From: Globodera rostochiensis
Taxonomy: Eukaryota > Nematoda > Chromadorea > Rhabditida > Heteroderidae
NCBI GenBank assembly: GCA_018350325.1
Contig: JAEVLN010000005.1
Coordinates: 444,142-508,141 of the forward strand
Direction: 5' to 3'
Length of the DNA stretch: 64,000 bases
A model generated the notes under the pieces. The model saw only the letters and a program-made list of their open reading frames with translations. It ran no database searches and was not told the DNA's origin. Of the stretch, positions 11,588-23,039 are shown one piece after another. Every line of letters begins with the position of its first letter. Positions within the stretch are counted from its first letter, which is position 1. A program made the position numbers and the translations under genes.

Positions 11588-12296
11588 CTCTATATACTTT
11601 TAGGTGAAATTTCACCCGATTTCACTTCTTTTCACCTATTTTGTGTTCACCTCTTTTCATCTATTTTCTGTTTACCTCTTTTCACTTCAACATCAAACAC
11701 CAAAAAAAAAATATTTTAATTTGGTTGACAGGTGATAAATGACCACTCTGACAGTGACGAAATGACCTTGAGGGTGGGGAGGTGTATTTTACAGGGGCAT
11801 TTAATTGAAAATGTTGTTGTTTTTTTTTACTTGGGATGGGGAATTGACCTAATGGATTTCAAAAGTATTAAAATGCAAAAACTTATCATTTTCAATATCG
11901 CTGCTGTTGCTAATTTGGGAGGATTGATTTCTCTTCATTATCGAGTAATGATTCCAAATTTAAATATAAAAAAATTTTTAACGCTGCATTAGAATTCTGT
12001 AAATCTTATAAAATCCGAAAAATCATTTGTTTGGGCACAAAAAAATTTAGTAGATTGCGAAAGGCGATAAGAACGTTTGTTGAAATTATAAAATCTCGAG
12101 ATACCCGGTGTATTTTCAGGCATTTAGTTGAAAATGTTGTTACCCTTTTTAATTTAGGCGGGAATTGATGTAAATAAATTTCGTAAAATTCGTTCTAAAT
12201 AGCTTTTTATGAGCCCGAAATTTTTTGTGGTCTAAACTACAATAGGGGAAAAAGATTGACTGCCTTAATTTTTTGGACAGGCAAAGTGGTAATTAC

Positions 12297-13863
12297 TAGA
12301 GCCCGGACAGGACAGGAGTCCTGGCAGGATTTTCCAGGACTCCTGATCCGGAATCCTGGTATTTTCGTCGAAGCACCAGGATCAGGATATCCTGAAAACA
12401 GGATTTTTAATCCTGTAAATCCTGATCCTGGTCATTTCCAAATCCTGATCCGGCTAATCGAACCAGGATCCTGACCCTGTCCTGAATCCTGGTAGTCTGA
12501 CCAGGATTTTCAGTTATGTATTGGATTTAGGGCCTAGAGGTCGCATATGAACTCGTGGTATAGGGGAGTCGTTCAACTGGGCGCTTACGATTGGGCGCTC
12601 ACAACTGGGTACCCATTATAAAAGAGTCGTCTGGGCGCCCGTTAAAATTTTTTTAAATTTTTCAAAATTTTGAAAATTAATGAGGTATAAAGTGTACTTG
12701 GTGTTATGTGGCAACCAAAAAATTTTTTTTAAAGTTAACAGAAAGGTGGTTCCGAGGGTTATAGGGGTCGTAAAATCCGTTTCGAACACCGAATTCTAAC
12801 AATTTTCGAAATTTCAGAAACGTGCAAAATAATTTATGCATGAACCCAAAAAGGTTAAAACTTTCAAAAAATGCACGAAAACGTTTGTAATGATATAACG
12901 AACCCCTATGACAGGGTGGCATAGCCTAAGCATTTAAAAAATTTTTTATCATGACCGCAATCCTTAAAGATTGACGTCAATTTGATTGTATTTTAGTTAT
13001 TTGATGAAGATTTCAGCATAAGATCATCTGAAAACATTTTAAAAATTTTTGAAAAAATATTTTTAAAAAGTAAACATTGGCGCCCAGATGACCCTTTTAT
13101 AATGGGCGCCCAGTTGTGAGCGCCCAGTCGTGAGCGCCCAGTTGTGAGCGCCCAGTTGTACCCGGCGCCCAGTCGTGAATCGTTTTGTGTTGGGGGTTCG
13201 AAGTTCGAACCCCGACTATGGTAATGATCTTTATGACTTATCGGTGAGTATCCTGTGTAGTCGAGTAACCAATTTCTAAAAATTTTTTAAATTCTATCCA
13301 ATTTTTTAAGAAAATTTTTAATCTTCAAAAAATTTTCCCGGCGGCGCCAATCGGCACCGCCGACCCCCCCCCCCCCCAGAAGTTTTTAAAAAATTAAAAA
13401 GCAGCAAAATTTACGAAATTTTCTTAACTAAAATGTTAATTCTACAAAATTATTCCCGGCGGCGCCGTCAGAACCTGCAACAACAAAATCAGGGATAGAT
13501 AGGGACGGACCTGTCCCGGGTAGAATCATTAAAATTTGACGATAAATTTATGAAAATTTTCATCTGTGAATTAAAAAAAATACAAATCTCTGCTTGAAGT
13601 AGGCCTATCCTTATAAACTAGGAGAAAACAATGGAGATTAATTATGAAAATATTAGCCAGAGTTATTTCAAAAATTTTAAAAATTCCTCAATTTTACAAA
13701 AATTTCAAAATTTTTTGAAAAAATCCTGATCCTGGTTCGCAAAACGTACCAGGATCAGGATATCCTGAAAACAGGATTTTTAATCCTGGTAAATCCTGAT
13801 CCTGGTCATTTCCAAATCCTGATCCTGATCCTGATCCCGACTTTTTCAAAATTCCGGCCTCTA
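12297..13863. mobile_element. hAT-type element with 'TCCTG' words, complete, TSD GTAATTAC
   Basis: Starts TAGAGCCCGGACAGG and ends TTCCGGCCTCTA, flanked by perfect GTAATTAC (12289-12296 and 13864-13871). Both termini hold clusters of ATCCTGATCCTGG and its complement (12300-12520 and 13725-13845). The centre holds the nested GCGCCCAGT foldback (about 12560-13185) and GC palindromes. No transposase frame is visible. Confidence 0.82.
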
Positions 13864-13979
13864 GTAATTACTGGTGGAAAAAATATTGACGAAATTAACG
13901 AAATGTACTATCACATTATGCCCCATTTAAAAAGATCACAAAAGTGAAATCGATTTGGTAAATGTTTTTTATTGCAAAT

Positions 13980-14100
13980 TTGAGCGGCGGAAGTTTGATT
14001 GACAGGTGAGAGGGGAAATTTTTGGTGCGCGGCGAAAGTTTGATTGACAGGTGCCGAATGACCTTGAGGGCTGGTGAGGGAAATTGAATTTTGGATTTGG
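13980..14100. other. Short diverged repeat, GTTTGATTGACAGGTG words
   Basis: Two copies of GAAGTTTGATTGACAGGTG-like sequence and a GAATGACCTTGAGGG stretch that also occurs near 4240-4300 and 11720-11780. It looks like eroded interspersed repeat; no gene is seen. Confidence 0.5.
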
Positions 14101-14134
14101 CAATGGCCCAATAGGTTCTGGGGGCTAATTAAAC

Positions 14135-14420
14135 ATCGGCCGCGCCTTTTTCAAAACTTTACTTTCGGCGGCATGATCAAAGGATTAGTCACCTCCAATG
14201 TTTTGGCTTAGGGCGGCATGATCAAAGGGTTGGACCCCTCCAATAGGTTTTGGCTTGGTGGCGGCATGTTCAAAGACCTCGACCCCTCCAATAGGTTTTG
14301 GCTTGGGGCGGCATGATCAAAGGATTAGGCACCTCCAATTTGGCTTGGGGGCATGATCAAAGACCCCGACCTCTCCAATAGGTTTTGGCTTGGGGCGGCA
14401 TAATCAAAAACAAGCCGCGC
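14135..14420 (+). repeat. Tandem repeat, GGCGGCATGATCAAAG unit
   Basis: About five imperfect units of roughly 60 bp, each with GGCGGCATGATCAAAG, a GACCCCTCCAATAGG stretch and TTTTGGCTTGGGG. Units differ by small indels. No open frame spans it. Confidence 0.85.
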
Positions 14421-16021
14421 CCTTTTTGGCCGCGCCGTACCCGCGCGGTTTTGACGCCATGCTGATGTGTCAAGAAGGTATCAAAATGCTCGCGCTAAAA
14501 ACGATGAAGAATTAATAATTTATGAATTTTTTACTTTAATTTTCATAAACATGACGGATCTAGGCTATTCAACTTTATTGAAATTGTACTTCTTTCTTTT
14601 TTTGCAAAGTTCATGCAAATTTAAATTAGGTAGGTGAGTTATTTGATGTTTTTAAATATTCAATGTAATTAATTCATTTTATTTTAATTTCCGATTTATG
14701 CACTAATTAATTTCAATATTCGATACATAATTTAGAGATGAAAATAGAATGAATTTGGTGTCAAACATTCAACAATATTTAAAAATGCCAACGAAAACTG
14801 AACAAATCAGATTGGAATATGCGCAACGCAATCATTTTAAACCTACATAGGACTAATAATGGTATTTAAGTATTTCAAATCATTTAAAAAGATGTATCCA
14901 CAACACTAAAATTAAAAGAGGAATACTAGAAAAACAGAATCAGAAAGCTTGATCCGATAAGAGGTGTCAGTGAAAAACGCAAGAAACTTTGTTAAAGCTT
15001 GATTTTGCGATACGATAATGATACTTTGAAACGAAGAGCTTTACTGAGACATAAAGTGAAAACAATTATGGACTTACTAATTAATGTTTTTGAATTTTGA
15101 GCCAAAAATGTCCTATTTTGGCTGAGGCCGCAAATGTCTGAACCGCAAAAGGCTGGGCCGCAAAGCAAAAAAATATTTTTGAGGTTGGCCAAAAGTAACG
15201 CCGACAAAATTTCAACAATTTCTGTTTCTGCTAGTGATTAAGTTTTTCGTAAAACGAGCCCAGCGCCTGGGTGCTCTGAAAGAGTAAAAGATCAAATCCC
15301 ATTCGCGGTAGATGATTTTTTAAGATTTATTTTTTCAATTGACGAGAAATTAGGGGTAATAAACAAACAAAATAAAATTATTTAGTGGGTTGATCTCCTC
15401 GTTGACGACCCACATTTTTAAATTTTGTTTTTCGTGGCACTTTAAATAGTCAAAAAAAAGTTGAAAAGAGTTTTAATTAATTTAAAAAGATTTGGCCGCG
15501 GGCCCTCGGGGGCACCACTCACTGAATGTGTTCGCTGCCGTACGGAATGTACAGCCAATTGCCATGGGATTCGAGATTTTTTATCCATATAAATCGCCGC
15601 CCTACTAATGATTACCTAATTGTCATTGCCTAACTTGGTTGGGTCTAGGTGTAAGAAATCAAATTATCCGTGTTTTATGTTTGTGTAGGAAAATATTTAT
15701 TTTTGTCCATTTTCTCACATATATTATTCATTTTTTATATAATTTTTAAATGGTATTCATTACTTTTGCTTTTCTCATCGGTTATCCAATGATTCACACA
15801 AATAAATTCTTATTGGAAATAGTTCGATAATTTTGCTTCACTTATTCACTGTGTGATTGCATTACAAAATTTCGACTTCGATTACAGCAATTTATTTATT
15901 AATTTCTTCTGCTAATCCAACCGATTAGGTCGAGCCTCACTCCAATAAAAGTTTTCATTGAGTAGTTTTTTCGGCCTGCCCATCTGATTAGCGCCTTTAG
16001 AAAAAGAAGAGTGACTAAAAA
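14421..16021. other. AT-rich intergenic DNA, nothing recognised
   Basis: No supportable exon, RNA gene or repeat array was found. Short frames here are isolated and lack coding character. The last few hundred bases are presumably the upstream region of the gene starting at 16022. Confidence 0.5.
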
Positions 16022-17462
16022 ATGAAAACTGTCGTCGCATTGGTCGCTTTCTTGGCCATCTTCGTGCCTCTGAACTCGGCTTTCGGCGGTAATTGTGTTT
16101 GCAACTTGTAATTAATTAGAAAGATTTTAATAATTAGTAAATATTAAGGCCCTCTCAAATGCCATAGAGGAAGCGCCTTTTCTTTTGATGGCACCGACTC
16201 AAGCGCGATTTCGAACTGCTCATCTCCAAGGGATCAATATTGTATTGAGGCCACCTGCACGGCGTGTAATTAAATTTGTTATCAGTTAAAAATCAACTTA
16301 AAACGATCCAAGTTTTAAATATTAAGTGGACCAGCTTGGAAACACCATCATTATTTGGGGTTGCGAACCTTCCCAGCAACCATGTGACCTTTATGAGCAG
16401 ACAATAGCGGACCACATCAAATCCAAGAATGTTTCTTGCGCTTGCAGCTACGGCGAAAAGGGAATAAATTTGACAAATGTGCCGTCTTCTGCTGCCAAGA
16501 AAAGTGGGTTTTCAATAAAAAATTGGAAACGTGAGGCGCATCCCTTATATTTAAAATTTTTTCCCAGTTTTAATATCTTGCGAACTTAACATTTCCAATT
16601 TCCATTACGATCTTAATTTGGAAATCTCGACTCGATTGAAAAGACACTTTCGCGACAGCCTTGGCCTCCAAATGTCGGGCCCCCAATTGGGTGAAGATTG
16701 TGGGTTCGACTACCACAGGGCGCTACCTATCTAATTAAAAGATAAAACAGTTAATTGCCTGATTTTTAATAATAAAGGACTTCGATGCAAAGCTGGGACC
16801 TTGGATGCTTCAGAAGTGGGCAAAACTAATAACAAAGATTGCATTGATGGATATGAATATTGCTATGCGGCTTACTGTGCAAAAGCTAAGTGTTATGCTG
16901 CAAATCATTTAATTGGGGTTTGCAGACTGTATCGAGACCCAAAAAAACGAAAAAAGCTCAAGCTGTTACACCACATTTTAGGAAAGGAGCATGTTCAAAC
17001 GATGTGGGGATGTTCCAAGGACACCATCGGCTGTGATGCACTCAGTGTTGCTGTGAGCGCGAAGATCGATGCCGCTGTGAAATGCGAGTGCACTTTTAGC
17101 GCAAAGGGCGTGCCATATGGGAACAAAGATTTCCCATTTTCGACTACGACCACGCAAAAGCCAACGACTTTGACCACCACCAAAAAGACGACGACTACGA
17201 AGAAGCCAACGACAAAGACTACGACAACTAAGGAAAAGCCGACAACAAAGACCACGATGACGACCTTAAAAGATCCAATGCCGGTCAGTGGGCAGCCGAT
17301 GATGGCCACAACTGCTGACGGTGATTCTCAATCAAAAAATATTTTAATGGATAATTTCGCTACTTACAGTAAATCGCAGCGCCCGTCGTAGTGTTGCTAT
17401 TTTTTGGACTTTTCTGATTGCGATTGGTACATTTCAGTCATTAAGCATTGGTGATATCAATT
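16022..17462 (+). CDS. Secreted Cys-rich two-module protein with Thr/Lys-rich stalk
   Basis: Exon 1 (16022-16088) encodes a clear signal peptide, MKTVVALVAFLAIFVPLNSA. Exon 2 (16149 to about 16263) starts LKCHRGSAFSF and has the pattern C-x6-YC-x4-C. Exon 3 (from 16327) adds WGC, then CACSYGEKG. A second copy of the module follows in the exon from 16778: LRCKAG, CIDGYEYCYAAYC, WGC, CECTFSAKG. Then comes a stalk of TTTKK and KPTTKTTTT repeats (17140-17270). A plausible last intron (gtgatt...ttacag, to about 17368) leads to a hydrophobic C-terminus that ends at TAA 17460-17462, as in membrane- or GPI-anchored proteins. Without that intron the frame stops at 17391. The donor phase at 16263 does not match the acceptor at 16326, so there may be an indel or a missed exon. 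Probable role is at the surface or outside the cell; function unknown. Confidence 0.6.
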
Positions 17463-18072
17463 AAGGTTATTTTAATTTCAGGAATCCTTGCTTAACTTGG
17501 TCCAGCAATCGAAGCTTATCAATTGATTAACGTTTTAAAATTCAAATGATTATTTCATGCAATCAATTGTCCTTAAACTCGCCTATTCCTGTCACATTTA
17601 TTGCGACCAGGTGTACTTATTTCGCTCTCAATTTGATGCATTGTAATAATAAATTATAAGGGTGCTTAAGAGTAGAGCCCGGACGAACTTGAACTTCGAG
17701 CGAGATCTCACGACGAAATTTTTGAAAATCTTGGATCTTGAAATTTCAGAATGTTTATTTTATTCGAACAAGATTTTGTCTCATTCCGGGCTCGGAATGC
17801 AAAATTTGTAGTTTTAAACCAATTTTCCTAAATTCATTCAAAAAACACAAAAATTTAACCCTTAAATTGATTTTGGAGAAAATTTTCTTCTGGAAAAATT
17901 CTTTAAGAAAAATGCAATAAAACCCAAAAATGCACACCTCAAGATTGACTTTTTTCGCATTAGCCCCACCGAAAAAAAGAGGGCAGGATTATTTTCCAAC
18001 CCTCTCCGAGGGGGCGGGATAATCAGAGAGGGTGGGATTAAAAGAGAGTTTACGGTATGTGTGTTAGTTGAA
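17463..18072. other. Intergenic, AT-rich, with one element-like end
   Basis: No gene seen. TAGAGCCCGGACGAACTTG at 17674 matches the start of the hAT-type element at 12297 and may be the end of another copy whose partner end is not visible here. Confidence 0.4.
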
Positions 18073-18080
18073 ATAAAATG

Positions 18081-19034
18081 GGCGTACGGACCGAATGTCG
18101 ACCGTGCGAATGTCGACCAAGCCAAAATCGGTCCTAATGTCGACCGGTCCGAATGTCGACCAAAACAAAAGCAATCTGAATACCGACCAAGCCAAAATCG
18201 GTCCGAATACCGACCAACCTAAAATCGCTCCGAATACCGACCAAGCCAAAATCGGTCCGAATGTCGAGCAGTTATAAAAATTCAAACTTTGTGTTGGCTT
18301 TAATTAGGTGTTAAGTTTTTTATGTTTTTCAAGGTGTCCGGACATTTCGCCCGGTAACGAAAAAACTGATGTTTCGGTACGCTCACATTTGGTCTAGGCG
18401 ACATTTCATCAAGTTTTTAAATGCATGTTTTCTAGGGTAAAAGCATGCGTAGATCACGAATCCGAGCTCGAATTTTGCAAATCTCGAATCCTGAACTCGA
18501 ACACTCGGTCTCGACGGGGGAAATCGATTGGTAGTATTTATTCGGATCTGAAGGCGAGCGATGGCCGAAAAAGCCTAACGAATCCTAAGCTAGGGTGGCT
18601 TAGGCCTAAGCCTAACGAACTTTTTACCAAAAAGGTCCCCCTATGGTTTTACAAAATTTGAACTGTTTCAAAAACCGGTTTAAAGGTCAAGCCGCTAAAA
18701 TTTTTTGCTTATTCCATCGTTTTCACCACCTAAGAAACCATATAAATAATTTTGGTGTTTCTTGAACAATTTTAAGATCAAAATTAATTTTTAAAAATTT
18801 TGAGATATCGGACAAATGTTCGAATTCGGGTCCGGGTTAGGAATTGGCTGAAAAGGATGTTAGATTCAGATTCTACGTCCCCGAAACCCCAAAAACTTTA
18901 TTGTAGTCTGTATTCAAGCCAATTTACAGTGGGTCGGTATTCGGACCGATTTTGGCTTGGTCGACATTCGGACCGATTTTGGCTTGGTCGACATTCGGAC
19001 GATTTTGGCTTGGTCGGTATTCGGTTCGGTAGCC
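18081..19034. mobile_element. Foldback element, 'GACCAAGCCAAAATCGG' arms, TSD ATAAAATG
   Basis: The left end GGCGTACGGACCGAAT and the complement of the right end, GGCTACCGAACCGAAT, align. Perfect ATAAAATG flanks both (18073-18080 and 19035-19042). The arms are tandem units GACCAAGCCAAAATCGGTCC alternating with GAATGTC or GAATACC. There are about seven on the left (18085-18270) and about four inverted on the right (18935-19030). The centre is unrelated AT-rich DNA with no coding potential. The 8 bp duplication again suggests hAT-type mobilisation. Confidence 0.85.
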
Positions 19035-19047
19035 ATAAAATGATACT

Positions 19048-19539
19048 TCAAAAATTCCGCAGAGAATGAGCAAGCATTAATTTCGAGATATTTTCTGGTT
19101 CAAGTCTGAATCGATTCTCATCAACGACATTTCGGAGAGTACTGAACGCTCTTTCTGCCCCTGCCGAACTAGCAGGCAATGCCAGCATTTGTTTTGCAAC
19201 CTGAATCATTTTTATTAAAAAATTACATAATTCAGGCTCTAACCTTGAGAGCACTGGAAAAATTTTTTCATTTTTTGCCCAAAATTCTCCAATAGATTCA
19301 TACGCTTTTGCATCCTTGTCAAAAGCACTGGACAAATACATATCAACTTCATCCGACTCAGCAGTGCGCTCTGTCCTTTTTTGCGAGTCACTCAAAAACG
19401 CGTCTTCATCAAACTCCATATCTATTCCAACAATTGATTGGTCGACTAATGCCAATTCATCCGTTGTTACCGACATTTTGCGTTTTATTTTTCTTATTTC
19501 AGACCTCACACACTCATGGATCTTAATCAAAGTTAACAA
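19048..19539 (-). pseudogene. hAT transposase, C-terminal dimerisation part
   Basis: The frame reads [16 protein letters not shown], then after a probable 42 bp in-frame intron (gttaga...attcag) [37 protein letters not shown] and a stop. This is the conserved hAT C-terminal block (P-A-S-S-A-x-x-E-R-x-F-S). Upstream there is only an acidic linker; the zinc finger and most of the catalytic domain are absent. It is a relic, not a working enzyme. It lies 13 bp from the right end of the foldback above. Confidence 0.85.
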
Positions 19540-19559
19540 TTTTTTTTGCTAAATTAATG

Positions 19560-20310
19560 CCAACCGAAATTTTGTCAAATTCGGATACGCCATTCAACAA
19601 TCTTCTCTTGGGGTTTAAAAAGAACGCTATTTTATGAAGGTCGCATAAAAATCCTCCATCAATTTTCTTTTGAAGGCATTTGATACCCGATTGAACAATA
19701 GCACGTGAAATTTACGAATCCTGAAAGCTTTGCATTGACAGTAAAGCCCTCAGGTCTCGAAACAGTTCAACGATTCGCGGCCAAACATAACTAAGTGTGA
19801 CAGTATTTCCTGACTAATTTCCAGTTGAATTTGCAGCTAGATTTGGGTTAAAGCCCCCTTGAACAACCTAATTTAGCCTTTTAGCCGCGCTGTCCTACGG
19901 CGGGATTGATTGCTGGCGAAAGCTTTCCTCAATTCATATCAGGGGGAGAGAGATAGAGAGAAAAAAGAACAAGTAAAGGAGAGCGCGATTGCAAGAAAGG
20001 ATTGAGAAAATTGTTTAAAGAAAGTTAAATTTGAGAGCTTTAGGGGGGTAGAGAAAAAGAAGTAAGCGTGAGAGAGGCTAGAGAGAGAGAGAAAGATTAC
20101 TGCCCGGGGCTACCATTTTGCCTACCTCTTACTAAATTGACTTTTCGCGACAAAAAATTCTGCCACCAAAGAAGGAAAATTTTTTAAATTGCTTATTTTT
20201 AAAAATTTTCTCTGAAATGCCTTTAATTTGCTAAAAAAATTTTATTGTTTTTATTATTTCTATTAGAAATCTTGCCCATTTTTTGCTATATTTGAAAAAA
20301 ATTTTATACA
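19560..20310. other. Intergenic; purine-rich tract at about 19937-20095
   Basis: A GA-rich stretch with GAGAGAGATAGAGAGA words, flanked by AT-rich DNA. No coding or RNA feature was recognised. Confidence 0.5.
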
Positions 20311-20319
20311 TATTTCGTC

Positions 20320-21045
20320 TAGAGTGCGGCAAAATCGGATTTGCGGATGCCGCTGCGGGATTACAAATCAAAATCCCGTGCGGGATCGGATTTGCGGGAT
20401 TAATCCCTCAAATCCCGCAATCCCGCAAACCCCACATTTTAAATTTGCGGGATCCCGCGCGGGATTTTTTTGAGAATCTGGCTTCACTTCTGCTTCTGGA
20501 GCTGAGGAAGGGGTCGGCGGTAGCTCCGCCGGGGAAAATTTTTGGAATTTTTGACTCAATTTGTTAAGAGATTTGCAACCAAATAGGGCTATTTTTGTTG
20601 ATTCCATTTAATTACCAATTTTATAGGTTAAAAAAGGTCCCCTGTTTTGTAATTTCGTCCAACCAAAAAATAGAAATTCCAAAAAGTCGTAAAAAGCCGC
20701 CCAAAAACTTTTTAAAAATCATAAAAATTTAATAATGGTTTCATCGATACAAATTCTCATCAAAAGACATAAAAACCAATGTGGATCAGTCGGGCGTTGA
20801 ATCTCCAATCACAACACTTCCGAAATACATCACTACCCTAACAAAATTTCCAATTGCGGGGTCCGCATACAAATTTGCGGATCCCGCTGCGGGATTACAA
20901 ATCAAAATCTCGTGCGGGATCGGATTTGCGGGATTAATCCCTCAAATCCCGCAATCCCGCAAATCCCGCGAATCGCAAAAAATGCGGGATTGCGGCGCGG
21001 GATCCCGCAAAATCCCGCGCGGGATCAATCCCGCGCCGCACTCTA
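20320..21045. mobile_element. hAT-type element with 'GCGGGAT' words, near-perfect TSD ATTTCGTC
   Basis: Inverted ends TAGAGTGCGGC and GCCGCACTCTA. Both arms are packed with GCGGGATCGGATTTGCGG and ATCCCGCAATCCCGC words (20320-20470 and 20855-21045). ATTTCGTC precedes the left end (20312-20319) and follows the right end after one extra A (21047-21054). The middle carries a variant GC palindrome at 20514. Confidence 0.82.
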
Positions 21046-21200
21046 AATTTCGTCGTTATTTTGCATTTTTGCCCATATTTGGTCAATATATCCATATTTC
21101 GAGATTTTTTTTGCCGACATTTCGTCTACGCGATTTTACCATCATTTCGTCTACCCGACATTTCGTCTACTTCAAAATACGACGCTTCGTCTACTGACTT
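21046..21200 (+). repeat. Clustered ATTTCGTCTAC words
   Basis: Five to six copies of CATTTCGTCTAC with spacers of variable length. They may be the remaining arm of a further word-repeat element, split by the insertion at 20320. Confidence 0.65.
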
Positions 21201-21335
21201 TTTTGAACTTTTATGATTATTTTGCGCTTTTTTCAAAAAATTTCTTAAGAAAATGAAATAAAATCGAACCACACATCTCCGATATCAATGATTTCCCCCG
21301 GCACCCAAAACAGAAGTTCCTTATAATTTGTAAAT

Positions 21336-21430
21336 TAATAGAGTTGAGCGGGACCGGGACTTTTGGGAAAAACCGGGACCGGGACTTGCCGCGACCAAAA
21401 ACCGGGACCGGGACCAAGAGTCCGAAAACT
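21336..21430 (+). repeat. 'ACCGGGACCGGGAC' word cluster
   Basis: Begins TAGAGTTGAGCGGGACC and holds about six copies of CCGGGAC in both exact and variant form. The same word is clustered at 26474-26625 and 42740-42830. Ends and target duplication are not resolved. Confidence 0.6.
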
Positions 21431-21978
21431 CCCTGGGGGTTTCGTACGGTGCAACCTTGCTCCCAGGAATGGAACCAAAGGCGGGGAGGGGGGGGGCGGA
21501 GGGTGTCTTACGTGCCACCGGTTGGAAGCAGGCGGACGAGTTGACAATGGCATTGCCCGATGGCATTTTGTCGTAAATATTCTGCTGGGTAGACAAATGC
21601 TATATATAGAACAATGGTCTAAAACTGGAAATGATATTTTCTACATAATTTAATCACTATGGACAGGACCGGACTCGGACAGGATTTTCCAGAGAAAAAG
21701 TGCACCGTCAACGCGGAATGAAAGCATTGATCGGTGTCCATGCTCGCCGGAGGGGGCAAACTGCCTCAACAAATTTTGGCCAGCCCCTCTGGGCGCTTCG
21801 TTGTTGGGTTGGGTGCATTTCTCTTTCACATTTTGGAATAAATGAAATTTAAATATTACCAAATTTGTCCATTTTTCACAAAAAACCGCGCAACCGTCAA
21901 CATCATTAGCCACAACACATCACAGAATTCAATTAAAGAATAAAAGGAGTTTAACTCGAGAAGTAGTTGGGCTCAACA

Positions 21979-22900
21979 GAGTAGGGAGGTGGCGGTGGAA
22001 AGCAGTTGCATGGCGATTTCAATTTTGAAAAATTTGATGGGCCGCTTTAACAGAAGTTTTGAGACAAAACATGAACTGAGACAATATGAACAAGTTGGAT
22101 TCATTGCGCCGTCAACAACTCTATGGGGATACTGGATTGATGTCGTGGAACGGTTTCTTGAAATTGAAAAAGGAGTCAGAAAAGTTTCCGAAAGAAAAGG
22201 ATGGCCGTTTCCAGATGCGAGGCAGATGAAATTTTTGAAAGAAATTTTGCCAATTTTGCAACCATTTAAGGTGGTAGTGCGAAATCCTTGTAATTTGTAC
22301 ATAACTAAAAATTAAGGAAATTTTGCGAGAGGTCCAAGGAGAACAATTTGTCAGTATTTCAAATGCGTCTATTTATGTAAAAATGGCAAATAGTGTGCTA
22401 AACGGCGTTAAGGTGTTATTTCATTATTATGCATTAAAAAGTTTTATCAGAGCACAGATAACTCGTTCGAGAGGTTGTTGACATTCTAAAATCACAAATT
22501 ATTCGCCGATTTAAATCACTTTGGGAAATTGGTGATACGAATTTTGATCCAACATATCTTATCGCTAGTGCTCTTGACCCAAATAAGGGCTGTTTCATAT
22601 ATCATTTCAATGGTCGGATTACAAATAAAAAGAAAAATAGATATTTTTTTTAGATAACAATGCCCTCTCAAGAAAACCACTTTCTCCAAAAAATGCCCAC
22701 ATTCAGAGCAGTTCCTCTTTGGAATCGTTTAGAGCCCACTTTAAACAGGCCCGAGAAAGATCCCGAAGCGCGGAACTGGCTTTTAAAATATTTGCGATTC
22801 CGGCAATGGCTGCACCAATTGAACGTGTTTGGTCTAAAGCTGGCTCTGCCACTGTACATCAGAGGAGTCTTACAAAATATGAATTGTTGAACGATCGTTG
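21979..22900 (+). pseudogene. hAT transposase relic, second lineage
   Basis: Pieces in order on the plus strand: LKNLMGRFNRSFETKHEL with WGYWIDVVERFLE and FLKEILPILQPF (21989-22280); IIRRFKSLWEIGD with YLIASALDPNKG (about 22480-22590); and ELAFKIFAIPAMAAPIERVW with a C-terminal SKAGSATVHQRSLTKYELL (22719-22890). This follows the order of a hAT transposase, including the final dimerisation block. Several stop codons break it between 22315 and 22470. It differs clearly from the relic at 19048. Confidence 0.75.
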
Positions 22901-23039
22901 ATTGTCTGTGTTAACGAGTATCTTAATCCTCAACTGTTCACATCAAGTGATTGAACCACTTTGGACAATAAATCCTCGATTAAAATATCAGAATAAATTT
23001 CATTACGGAAAATTTTTAATTTGGCAGTCTAAAACAGTT

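Larger units (their letters stand above)
7479..13536. repeat. Segmental duplication, copy B
   Basis: Near-identical to 1-6055. It contains second copies of every feature listed for copy A. Its left junction falls in an intron of the SPRY gene, just after the donor at 7477. Its right limit is at 13536, after which the copies are unrelated. Confidence 0.97.

Noticed and set aside
18425..18661. 78-codon frame inside the foldback 18081-19034
   Set aside because: No splice partners, no domain, and it lies in element interior DNA.
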